This document shows, piece by piece, positions 1 through 5,303 of a stretch of 5,496 bases of DNA. The stretch is from Acetobacteraceae bacterium. GTDB taxonomy: Bacteria > Pseudomonadota > Alphaproteobacteria > Acetobacterales > Acetobacteraceae. A model generated the notes under the pieces. It searched no databases, had not been told where the DNA came from, and worked only from the letters and a program-made list of their open reading frames with translations. The stretch's first letter is position 1. Each line of letters begins with the position of its first letter. The position numbers and the translations under genes were made by a program. Location: positions 1-5,496 of the forward strand of contig JADGHI010000285.1 of the NCBI GenBank assembly GCA_019689515.1. Reading direction: 5' to 3'.

Positions 1-1
1 G

Positions 2-148
2 TCCGGGGCGGATGCGGCCGGCGAGGCGCATCGCCGCGCGCTCGGCGTGCTCGCGCGCGCGGGGTTCCCCCGGGAGGTGGCGGAGGCGGCCCTCGGCATG
101 GCGCCGGCTGAGGCGGAGGAACGACTCCTCGCCAGCCGCCGGGATTGA
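2..148 (+). CDS. recX: Regulatory protein RecX, C-terminal fragment (5' end outside window)
   Basis: An open frame enters from the left edge and ends at TGA 146-148, giving 48 residues. It reads as an alanine/arginine-rich helical tail: the stretch LGVLARAGFPREVAEAALG (fragment residues 14-32) resembles the last three-helix repeat of RecX proteins, where a 'fL.rRGF..dva..al' pattern is usual, followed by an acidic AEAEE segment. RecX binds RecA filaments in the cytoplasm and limits their growth during recombination and SOS repair. Only the last repeat is visible, so the call rests on a short, low-complexity match; another small helical protein of similar composition is possible. The rest of the gene, and whether recA is nearby, lie outside the window. 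Confidence 0.55.
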   Translation, partial: SGADAAGEAHRRALGVLARAGFPREVAEAALGMAPAEAEERLLASRRD

Positions 149-480
149 GCGGAACCTCGGACGGGACCACGCCCGCCGCGCGTCTTCTTCACGGTGCAGG
201 TCCGACGCGGCTTGGACCGCGCTGGCGGCCCGACTCTCCGGAACTCATCGAGGATGAATGACAGCAAGAAGAGAATAATTGCGTCCCCGCGTGGGATCGT
301 GAGAGGATGCAACCAAATTACATTCGACGGACGCAGCGCTCATGACCTGGTGAACAGGATGCAAGGCGGAGCAAGGGGCCTCTGTCCTGACCCGGCCGTG
401 GCCAGGTCCGTAGAGTTCGAAAGTGCTCCGGCTCAATCCTGGCAGCTCCGTGCGCGCGGCTTGAGAGGGAAACGGGACCG
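149..480. other. Intergenic stretch with a lower-GC patch; one doubtful small ORF
   Basis: No confident gene lies in these 332 bases. The first 100 bases have the high GC of the surroundings, while 261-330 is only about 50% GC by direct count (35 of 70). An open frame from ATG 254 would encode 76 residues and end at TGA 482-484, overlapping the start codon of the next gene as ATGA. Its product has no recognisable motif, and the only purine-rich stretch before its ATG (GAGG, 250-253) touches the start codon, too close for a normal ribosome binding site. I therefore do not annotate it as a gene. I see no convincing promoter, tRNA or terminator here. The weak CGGG/CCCG stem (162-165/172-175) after the upstream stop is too small to call. 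Confidence 0.5.
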
Positions 481-1074
481 ATGACCATCACCAGCACCAA
501 CATCAATCCGAAGAACGACTCCAAGTACGCGCGCCACCGCTCGATCTGGAGCGGCAGCCGGAACAAGCTTCGGTCCGTTGTGGATGAATTGCGAAAGACT
601 CCGAATGTCACTGTTCACGAATATTGCGGGCCGGCAGGAAATTTCCTTCGTGGAATCGTCCGTGATTTCGAGGTGGACTGGGACGTGTCCCTCGGAGTCA
701 CCCGGAACATCGGCGCTGTCCTCGGCTACTGGGCGACGCGCAGCGGCGTGTCGAAACGGCTCCGTGACGCGGTGCCGCCCGCGCTGCAGGCCGACCTCGA
801 CCTGATCTGGCTCGACTTCAACACCATCCTCGGCCGCAGAATCGGGCACTCGGACGGCGCCGGTGCCGGCACCACGGAATCGCAGGAGAGATACCTGAAG
901 ACCATGGAGAGCCTGATCGTCTTCGCGCCGGGCAAGGACCGGTTCGACCTGATCGTCTCCAAGTACGGCTACGCCGACCACACGAAGAAGAATCACCACT
1001 TCTACCACTGGCAGGCGCGCAGCAAGCTGACCGGGGACCAGGCGCATGTTGACGACCTCCTGCTGGAGGCCTGA
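481..1074 (+). CDS. Hypothetical soluble protein, 197 aa, family not recognised
   Basis: I do not recognise this protein. It is real coding sequence: third codon positions are strongly GC-biased over most of its length, and GAGAGGGA (463-470) precedes ATG 481 with a 10-base gap. The product has no signal peptide and no stretch long enough for a membrane helix, so it is probably cytoplasmic. The N terminus (residues 1-30) is polar and basic. The middle (60-120) is rich in Asp, Trp and Leu. A Gly/Ala linker (126-130, GAGAG) precedes a second part with a strand-like LIVFA (145-149) and a His/Lys-rich patch, KKNHHFYHW (169-177). There is one cysteine (C49). Codons 31-60 are poorer in GC than the rest (46 of 90 bases over 571-660), suggesting import or a faster-evolving segment. 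It lies between a recX-like tail and a convergent channel gene, which says nothing clear about its role. Confidence 0.8.
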   Translation: MTITSTNINPKNDSKYARHRSIWSGSRNKLRSVVDELRKTPNVTVHEYCGPAGNFLRGIVRDFEVDWDVSLGVTRNIGAVLGYWATRSGVSKRLRDAVPPALQADLDLIWLDFNTILGRRIGHSDGAGAGTTESQERYLKTMESLIVFAPGKDRFDLIVSKYGYADHTKKNHHFYHWQARSKLTGDQAHVDDLLLEA

Positions 1075-1080
1075 GGGGGC

Positions 1081-1112
1081 CCGGTCGCGCCGCTGAGGCG
1101 GCACGGAACCGG
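1081..1112. terminator. Two-part GC-rich stem in the convergent gap (possible bidirectional terminator)
   Basis: Two nested stems are visible: GCCGC (1089-1093) pairs with GCGGC (1098-1102) around a TGAG loop, and CCGGT (1081-1085) pairs with ACCGG (1108-1112) outside it. The structure starts 6 bp after the stop of the 481-1074 gene. No T-run follows on either strand, so it is not a classic intrinsic terminator, although GC-rich genomes often use hairpins without a clear T-run. Function is inferred from position only. Confidence 0.35.
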
Positions 1113-1135
1113 GGACGGGCGGCCTGCCGACACGC

Positions 1136-1158
1136 GAGGGAGTGTCCGACCCTCCCTC
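1136..1158 (-). terminator. Hairpin at the channel gene stop codon
   Basis: GAGGGAG (1136-1142) pairs perfectly with CTCCCTC (1152-1158). After one mismatch, GT/AC pairs continue the stem to a three-base CCG loop. The right arm includes part of the channel gene's stop codon (TGA, 1159-1157 on the minus strand), so the hairpin forms in the RNA right where translation ends. No T-run follows. It is a plausible 3'-end or RNA-stabilising structure for the minus-strand operon, or for the convergent plus-strand gene. Confidence 0.4.
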
Positions 1159-2032
1159 AGGCCTGCCCTTCGTCCGGGATGTGCAGCAGGGTGCCGCAGG
1201 CCTTGCAGTGCACCGCGTCCGGGTCGTGGCGCAGCAGCCCGCAGGTCGGGCACTCGAAGCGCACCTTGTGCGGGCGGAACAGCGTCTGCGCCAGCCGCAG
1301 GAACAGCGTCACGCCGGCGATCATGATCACGACGGCAAGCAGCCGCCCCGTCGTCCCCGGCAGGGTGATGTCGCCGAAGCCCGTCGTGGTCAGCGCGGTG
1401 ACCGTGAAGTAGAGCGCGTCGGCGTAATTGGCGATCTCCGGATTGGTGCGGTGCTGCGTCTCATAGACCAGCCCGGACATGACGAAGAGGAAGACCGCGA
1501 GGTGCGTGACGGCGAGGGCCACCTCCTCGTTGCGGCGGAACCAGGGGATGTCGCGGCGGAGCCGGGCGAGCACGCGGTAGGAGTGCAGCAGGCGCAGGGT
1601 GCGCAGCACGCGCAGGAAGCCGAAGCCCTCGCCGAGGACCGGCGCGAGGAAGGAGCCGATCGCCACCGCGTCGGCCAGGGTCGTCGGGTGCAGCAGCTCG
1701 CGCCAGGGCCGCCGGTGCCCGCCCAGGCGCACCGCGAACTCGGCGAGCAGGACCAGGCCGAGGAGGGCGTCGGCGATCTCCAGCGCCAGGCTGCGCGGCA
1801 GGAAGGAGGTCGTGACGACGAACAGGATCGTGACGAGATCCAGGACGAGAATCGCGTATCGGAAGCGCCGTGCCTGTTCCGTCTCGCCGAAATAGAGATG
1901 GCGCAGCCACCCGCGGAGCGTGGCGGGCCTGCCGCCCGGGGAATCCGGCCCCGCCGCGCAACGCGGCGGGGCGGAGGGCGCGTCGCCTGCGCCCGGGAGA
2001 AGCCGTCCGTCCGTGTGGGCGGACCGCGTCAA
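1157..2032 (-). CDS. Voltage-gated-type potassium channel, six TM helices, C-terminal zinc ribbon
   Basis: This inner-membrane protein of 291 residues probably conducts K+ in response to voltage. S1 is about 57-76, S2 84-104, S3 117-133 and S5 171-191. S4 is 137-160, with arginines at 141, 144, 147, 153 and 157 giving the every-third-residue charge pattern of a voltage sensor. The pore helix (201-213) leads into the selectivity filter TTTGFGD (215-221), a GFG variant of the usual GYG, then S6 (229-252). After the membrane part come two CxxC knuckles (C261/C264 and C276/C279), a rubredoxin-like zinc ribbon, probably cytoplasmic. The only usable start is TTG 2032, with GGTGAGG just upstream; no ATG or GTG follows in frame before S1. 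The first 40 residues are Pro/Gly/Ala-rich and look disordered. The gene starts 4 bp after hbdA and probably shares its transcript. What gates the channel, and what the ribbon binds, cannot be told from sequence. Confidence 0.9.
   Translation of the reverse strand: MTRSAHTDGRLLPGAGDAPSAPPRCAAGPDSPGGRPATLRGWLRHLYFGETEQARRFRYAILVLDLVTILFVVTTSFLPRSLALEIADALLGLVLLAEFAVRLGGHRRPWRELLHPTTLADAVAIGSFLAPVLGEGFGFLRVLRTLRLLHSYRVLARLRRDIPWFRRNEEVALAVTHLAVFLFVMSGLVYETQHRTNPEIANYADALYFTVTALTTTGFGDITLPGTTGRLLAVVIMIAGVTLFLRLAQTLFRPHKVRFECPTCGLLRHDPDAVHCKACGTLLHIPDEGQA
1948..1972 (-). repeat. Strong 11-bp hairpin inside the start of the channel gene
   Basis: GCCCCGCCGCG (1948-1958) and CGCGGCGGGGC (1962-1972) are perfect reverse complements around a three-base loop. 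All but two of the stem's 11 pairs lie in unbroken GC runs, and every pair is G-C. It lies about 65 nt after the hbdA stop and 60 nt after the TTG start, encoding residues 21-28 of the disordered N terminus. It could slow ribosomes, act as a partial terminator or processing site that lowers channel expression relative to hbdA, or simply reflect GC-rich codons. No T-run follows on the minus strand. Confidence 0.6.
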
Positions 2033-2036
2033 CGCC

Positions 2037-2969
2037 TCACCGCGTCGGTCGCGGCGGGTCCACGCTGTAGTCGTAGAAGCCCTTGCCCGTCTTGCGGCCG
2101 TACCAGCCGGCCTCGACGTACTTCACCAGCAGCGGGCAGGGGCGGTACTTGGAATCGCTTAGCCCCTCGTAGAGCACCTGCATGACGGAGAGGCAGGTGT
2201 CGAGGCCGACGAGGTCCGCGAGCTCCAACGGCCCCATCGGATGGTTCGCGCCGAGCTTCATCGCGGTGTCGATGCTGGTGATGGTGCCCACGCCCTCGTA
2301 GACCGCGTACACCGCCTCGTTGATCATCGGCACCAGGATGCGGTTGACGATGAAGGCCGGGAAGTCCTCCGCCGTCGCCGTCTGCTTGCCGAGCCGCCGG
2401 GCGAGCGCGAGCGTCGCCTGGTAGGTCGGCTCGTCCGTGGCGATGCCGCGGATCACCTCGACCAGCTTCATCACCGGCACGGGGTTCATGAAGTGCATGC
2501 CGATGAACCGCTCCGGCCGGTCCGTCGCGGCGCCGAGGCGGGTGATGGAGATCGAGGAGGTGTTGGAGGCAAGGATCGCCGAGGGCTTCAGGTGCGGGCA
2601 GACCTGCTTGTAGATCTCCCGCTTGATCTCCTCCTTCTCGGTCGCCGCCTCGATCACCATGTCGCAGTCGCCGACCAGGGCGTAGTCGGTGCCGGTGGTG
2701 ATGCGCGAGAGCGCCGCGTCCTTGTCCTCCGGCGAGATCAGCTTGCGGCCGACCTGCCGGTCCATGTTGCGGGCGATGGTCGCCATCGCCTTCTCGAGCT
2801 GCGTCGCGCTGATGTCCACCAGCGCGACCGGCAGGCCGGCGAGGGCGCAGACATGGGCGATGCCGTTGCCCATCTGCCCGGCGCCGACCACGCCGACCTT
2901 CGCGATCTCAGGCGGCGCGACGCTCGCCTGCGCGTCGGCCGCCAGCGCCGCGTTCGCCTGCTGACTCAC
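2037..2969 (-). CDS. hbdA: 3-hydroxybutyryl-CoA dehydrogenase (3-hydroxyacyl-CoA dehydrogenase family)
   Basis: This cytoplasmic enzyme oxidises (S)-3-hydroxyacyl-CoA to 3-oxoacyl-CoA with NAD+, or the reverse, in beta-oxidation and C4-CoA metabolism. The N-terminal Rossmann domain (about 22-207) has the GAGQMG dinucleotide loop (29-34) and D52 at the end of the second strand, which favours NAD over NADP. The catalytic set of the family is complete: S138 in SNTSS, H159 in HFMNPVP, E171 in LVEVI and N209 in VNR. The C-terminal helical domain (208-305) has the NHPMGPLEL segment (242-250) and ends with GRKTGKGFYDY. The protein is 310 residues, about 20 longer than usual, owing to an Ala/Gln-rich N-terminal extension. 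The start is GTG 2969: GGAG lies 8 bases upstream and no other start precedes the Rossmann motif. The GTGA overlap with the etfA stop suggests translational coupling. HbdA and EtfAB act in the same pathway. Confidence 0.95.
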   Translation of the reverse strand: MSQQANAALAADAQASVAPPEIAKVGVVGAGQMGNGIAHVCALAGLPVALVDISATQLEKAMATIARNMDRQVGRKLISPEDKDAALSRITTGTDYALVGDCDMVIEAATEKEEIKREIYKQVCPHLKPSAILASNTSSISITRLGAATDRPERFIGMHFMNPVPVMKLVEVIRGIATDEPTYQATLALARRLGKQTATAEDFPAFIVNRILVPMINEAVYAVYEGVGTITSIDTAMKLGANHPMGPLELADLVGLDTCLSVMQVLYEGLSDSKYRPCPLLVKYVEAGWYGRKTGKGFYDYSVDPPRPTR

Positions 2970-3901
2970 TTCGTGCGCTCCAGCTCCGCCTCAAGCTCGG
3001 GGATCGCCTTGAACAGGTCGGCGACCAGGCCGTAGTCGGCCACCTGGAAGATCGGCGCCTCCTCGTCCTTGTTGATCGCCACGATCACCTTGCTGTCCTT
3101 CATGCCCGCAAGGTGCTGGATGGCGCCGGAGATGCCGACGGCGATGTAGAGGTCCGGCGCGACGATCTTGCCGGTCTGGCCGACCTGCAGGTCGTTCGGC
3201 GCGTAGCCCGCGTCCACCGCCGCGCGCGAGGCGCCGATCGCGGCGCCGAGCTTGTCGGCGACCCCTTCGAGGATCTTGAAGTTCTCCGCCGAGCCCATCG
3301 CGCGGCCGCCGGAGATGACGATGCGCGCGGCGGTCAGCTCGGGCCGCTCGCTCTTCGCGATCTCGGCGCGCAGGAAGCGCGAGATGCCCGGGTTCTCGAC
3401 GGACGGCGCCGCCTCGATCGGCGCGCCGGGGCCGCCCTCGGCCGGCACGGGGTCGAAGCTCGCGGCGCGCACGGTCAGCACCTTCTTCGCGTCCGCGGTC
3501 TTCACCGTCGCCAGCGCGTTGCCGGCGTAGAAGAAGCGGCGGAAGGTGTCGGCGTCCACCACGCCCGCGATGTCGCTGATGATCTGCACGTCGAGCAGCG
3601 CCGCGACGCGCGGCATGATGTTCTTGCCCTGCGCACTGCCGGGGGCGAGGAGGTGGGTGTAGTTCGGCGCCAGCGCGACCAGCAGCGCGGCCGTCGCGGC
3701 GGCGAGCGCGTGCTCGTAGGGCACGCCCGCCCCCGTCAGCACCTTCGTCACGCCCGGCAGCTTCGCCGCCGCCTCCGCGGCCTCGGCGCCGAGCACGAGG
3801 AGGTGCACCTCCTTGTCGATCTGCCCCGCCGCCGCGACGGCGCTGCGCGTGGGCTGGTTGATGGCCGACCCCGAGCGGTCGGCAAGCACCAGGACGGCCA
3901 T
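2966..3901 (-). CDS. etfA: Electron transfer flavoprotein, alpha subunit
   Basis: EtfA (311 residues) is the FAD-carrying subunit of the soluble ETF dimer, which takes electrons from acyl-CoA and related dehydrogenases and hands them to ETF:ubiquinone oxidoreductase at the membrane. Domain I (1-190) has the Ala-rich, strand/helix pattern of the family, including LLAPGSAQGKNIMPRVAALL (84-103). Domain II carries the FAD site: SGGR (197-200), GASRAAVD (223-230), QVGQTGK (239-245), GISGAIQH (256-263) and INKD (276-279), with IFQVADYG (284-291) near the end. All of these are intact and the length is normal. ATG 3901 lies 4 bp after the etfB stop, with GAAGG inside the etfB tail as its likely ribosome site. 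Its stop overlaps hbdA. I see no features of a bifurcating EtfA, such as a ferredoxin domain. Confidence 0.97.
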   Translation of the reverse strand: MAVLVLADRSGSAINQPTRSAVAAAGQIDKEVHLLVLGAEAAEAAAKLPGVTKVLTGAGVPYEHALAAATAALLVALAPNYTHLLAPGSAQGKNIMPRVAALLDVQIISDIAGVVDADTFRRFFYAGNALATVKTADAKKVLTVRAASFDPVPAEGGPGAPIEAAPSVENPGISRFLRAEIAKSERPELTAARIVISGGRAMGSAENFKILEGVADKLGAAIGASRAAVDAGYAPNDLQVGQTGKIVAPDLYIAVGISGAIQHLAGMKDSKVIVAINKDEEAPIFQVADYGLVADLFKAIPELEAELERTK

Positions 3902-3905
3902 GACT

Positions 3906-4655
3906 TCAGATCACCTTCGCTTCGTTGCGCAGCTTCTCCACGAGCTCCTGCACGGAGCCCACCTTCTTGCCCGCCTGGCGCTTCGGCGGCTCCTCCACCT
4001 TCAGCACCGTCAGGCGCGGCGCGGGATCCACGCCGAGGTCGCCGGGCTTCAGCGTCTCGATCGGCTTCTTGCGCGCCTTCATGATGTTGGGGAGCGAGGC
4101 GTAGCGCGGCTCGTTCAGGCGCAGGTCGGTGGTGATGATCGCGGGGAGGTTCAGCTCCACCGACTCGAGCCCGCCATCCACCTCGCGCGTGACGGTCACC
4201 TTGCCGTCGGCGATCTCGACCTTGGAGGCGAAGGTGCCCTGCGGCCAGCCGAGGAGCGCGGCGAGCATCTGGCCCGTCGCGTTCATGTCGTCGTCGATCG
4301 CCTGCTTGCCGAGGATGACGAGCTGCGGCTGCTCCTTCGCCGCCACCGCCTTGAGCAGCTTGGCCACGGCCAGCGGCTCCAGCACGCCGTCGTGCTCGAC
4401 GAGGATGCCGCGGTCGGCGCCCATGGCGAGGGCGGTGCGGATCTGCTCCGCCGCCGCGGCGACGCCGATGGAGACGGCGACGATCTCGGTCGCGATGCCC
4501 TTCTCCTTGAGGCGCACCGCCTCCTCGACCGCGATCTCGTCGAACGGGTTCATGGACATCTTGACGTTGGCCGTCTCGACGCCCGTGCCGTCCGACTTCA
4601 CGCGGACCTTGACGTTGTAATCCACCACCCGCTTGACGGGGACGAGAACTTTCAT
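3906..4655 (-). CDS. etfB: Electron transfer flavoprotein, beta subunit
   Basis: EtfB (249 residues, the usual length) pairs with EtfA, holds a structural AMP and docks with partner dehydrogenases. It begins MKVLVPVKRV, the conserved first strand. It contains NPFDE (36-40), ALAMGADRGI (75-84), the nucleotide-site segment GKQAIDDDMNATGQ (116-129), and the ETF-beta signature with TTDLRLNEPRYASLPNIMKA (175-194), which includes the recognition loop for dehydrogenases. The frame stays open upstream to 4886, but ATG 4655 is chosen because the conserved N terminus starts there and the extension runs through a promoter-like AT-rich patch. AGGA (4672-4669) lies 13 bases upstream, rather far. It is the first gene of the probable etfB-etfA-hbdA-channel operon. 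Its group of acyl-CoA dehydrogenase-type ETFs is inferred from sequence style and the neighbouring hbdA. Confidence 0.97.
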   Translation of the reverse strand: MKVLVPVKRVVDYNVKVRVKSDGTGVETANVKMSMNPFDEIAVEEAVRLKEKGIATEIVAVSIGVAAAAEQIRTALAMGADRGILVEHDGVLEPLAVAKLLKAVAAKEQPQLVILGKQAIDDDMNATGQMLAALLGWPQGTFASKVEIADGKVTVTREVDGGLESVELNLPAIITTDLRLNEPRYASLPNIMKARKKPIETLKPGDLGVDPAPRLTVLKVEEPPKRQAGKKVGSVQELVEKLRNEAKVI

Positions 4656-4705
4656 GGGCTTGGCCGTGTCCTGCGCTCGGGGCGGCGGCGCACCCCGGAG
4701 ACCCC

Positions 4706-4742
4706 AACGCCGCCTTCGACAACGCCGTGTCACCGCGGCGTT
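4706..4742 (-). promoter_or_regulatory. Phased direct/inverted repeats in the etfB leader
   Basis: AACGCCG occurs at 4706-4712 and 4721-4727, and its reverse complement CGGCGTT at 4736-4742; the three start exactly 15 bp apart. The last two can form a 7-bp hairpin with an 8-base loop in the etfB leader RNA, and the first copy could compete for the same partner. It could be a protein-binding operator or an RNA switch between two stems. No regulator is identified in the window. Confidence 0.4.
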
Positions 4743-4765
4743 TCGCAATCGCACAATGGCGGCGG

Positions 4766-4795
4766 AACATAGGGCTGGGCCGGTGGGGGTGTAAA
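4766..4795 (-). promoter_or_regulatory. etfB: Candidate sigma70-type promoter for etfB operon
   Basis: On the minus strand TTTACA (4795-4790; 5 of 6 to TTGACA) is followed after 18 bp by TATGTT (4771-4766; 4 of 6 to TATAAT). These hexamers are AT-rich within very GC-rich surroundings. Transcription would begin near 4759 and give a leader of roughly 100 nt before the etfB ATG. The prediction is by eye only. Confidence 0.45.
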
Positions 4796-4941
4796 GTCGC
4801 CCGGTTGGATGCGGCGCGAGGTTGCCGCCGATGCGCGGACGGTGGGCGAAATGGCCCACTCGTCGGGCCGGACTGCGGGCCGGCAATGGAAGAGGCCTGG
4901 ATGCCTGCGTGGACCCGCCGGCCTGCCCGCCCGTGGCGCGA

Positions 4942-4959
4942 GCCCCGCCCGGCCGGGGC
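4942..4959 (-). terminator. GC-rich hairpin after the twin-transmembrane gene
   Basis: GCCCCG (4942-4947) pairs with CGGGGC (4954-4959) around a six-base loop; the overlapping CCCGGCCGGG (4948-4957) is itself a palindrome. It lies 12 bp after the minus-strand stop. No T-run follows. It may end or protect the short upstream transcript and so separate it from the etf operon. Confidence 0.35.
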
Positions 4960-4971
4960 GGCGCGGGGGGA

Positions 4972-5166
4972 TCAATTCCGGAGTGTGAACATCAGGAGCG
5001 CGAACAGGGCCAGCGCAACGGCCTGGAGGAGCACCCGCCAGCGCATCAGCCGGTTGGACCGCGCCCCGTCCCCGTTGCCCCGCACCAGCCCGACGATGCC
5101 GGCGAACAGCGTGCCGAGCACGGCGAGCATCGCGAGGACGAGCAGGATCGTGAGGACGGTGCGCAT
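4972..5166 (-). CDS. Twin-transmembrane protein, HIG1 (hypoxia-induced) domain type
   Basis: This is a 64-residue inner-membrane protein with two helices: about 4-28, with LFAGIVGLVRG at the end of the first, and about 45-61. The short loop between them is basic and ends in the HIG1-type pattern R42-x-R44-xxx-Q48 (MRWRVLLQ). Members of this family in mitochondria associate with cytochrome oxidase and respiratory supercomplexes; bacterial members are small, and their role is much less clear. ATG 5166 is the first start before the helix, and an upstream ATG at 5174 is in another frame. I see no good ribosome binding site, so a short or absent leader is possible. It lies upstream of etfB in the same direction, an arrangement I recall from other alphaproteobacteria, where a cobalamin adenosyltransferase often sits in between; here none does. 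Confidence 0.8.
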   Translation of the reverse strand: MRTVLTILLVLAMLAVLGTLFAGIVGLVRGNGDGARSNRLMRWRVLLQAVALALFALLMFTLRN

Positions 5167-5180
5167 GGCGACATAAACTG

Positions 5181-5193
5181 GCGTGCCGCACGC
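5181..5193. promoter_or_regulatory. Palindrome GCGTGC-C-GCACGC between divergent genes
   Basis: Two perfect 6-bp half-sites around one central base lie 15 bp before the ATG of the twin-transmembrane gene, between possible minus-strand promoter elements TTGCCA (5202-5197) and TTTATG (5177-5172), which are 19 bp apart. The place suits a repressor site. The promoter elements themselves are weak matches, so the regulatory role is speculative. Confidence 0.3.
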
Positions 5194-5303
5194 TCTTGGC
5201 AATGCTTCCTGGCATCGCCGCTTCGGACGACAGGCGGAACGACGAGGCTCGCGCCGATTGCAAGGCTTGACCCGGGCACCCCCGATGGGGTCCACCCGCG
5301 CCG

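Larger units (their letters stand above)
1067..1164. repeat. Perfect 11-bp inverted repeat spanning both convergent stop codons
   Basis: AGGCCTGAGGG at 1067-1077 recurs as its exact reverse complement CCCTCAGGCCT at 1154-1164. Each copy carries the stop codon of one of the two convergent genes: TGA 1072-1074 on the plus strand and TGA 1159-1157 on the minus strand. Both proteins therefore end in Ala-stop with the same following bases. The 76-bp interval holds the two hairpins listed separately. Confidence 0.7.
4656..4971. other. 316-bp non-coding region: etfB leader, promoter area and end of the upstream gene
   Basis: No gene is supported here on either strand. From left to right it holds the untranslated leader of etfB with phased repeats (4706-4742), a candidate promoter (4766-4795), a small GTGGGC/GCCCAC stem with a 6-base loop (4842-4847/4854-4859), and a GC hairpin just after the stop of the twin-transmembrane gene. 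The frame open from 4886 into etfB lacks any recognisable protein motif. It is too short to hold the cobalamin adenosyltransferase often found at this place in related bacteria, and I see no remnant of one. Confidence 0.6.

Noticed and set aside
405..440. TTCGAA-containing stretch resembling a tRNA T-loop
   Set aside because: No matching acceptor, D or anticodon stems are found around it.
433..1104. Minus-strand open frame (223 codons) opposite the unknown gene
   Set aside because: The plus-strand frame has the GC-rich third positions and a ribosome site; the minus frame runs over both its ends and shows no motif.
1142..2185. Long plus-strand open frame (347 codons) opposite the channel gene
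   Set aside because: It is an antisense shadow: rich in Arg/Gly/Glu repeats with no motif, while the minus strand encodes a complete channel with voltage sensor, filter and ribbon.
2241..4772. Long plus-strand open frames opposite hbdA, etfA and etfB (2241-3035, 3113-4084, 3813-4772)
   Set aside because: They arise from GC-rich codons on the other strand; the products are low-complexity Arg/His/Leu/Asp and the opposing genes are unambiguous.
4842..4859. GTGGGC/GCCCAC stem upstream of the etfB promoter as an operator
   Set aside because: A 6-bp GC stem with a 6-base loop is expected by chance in such DNA, and nothing ties it to the promoter.
4656..4886. N-terminal extension of EtfB to a start at 4886
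   Set aside because: EtfB has its usual 249 residues from ATG 4655, and the extension crosses promoter-like and repeat elements and lacks homology to the family.
5267..5295. TTGACC as a -35 element for the exported-protein gene
   Set aside because: No acceptable -10 hexamer lies 16-19 bp downstream, and the distance to the ATG is too short.
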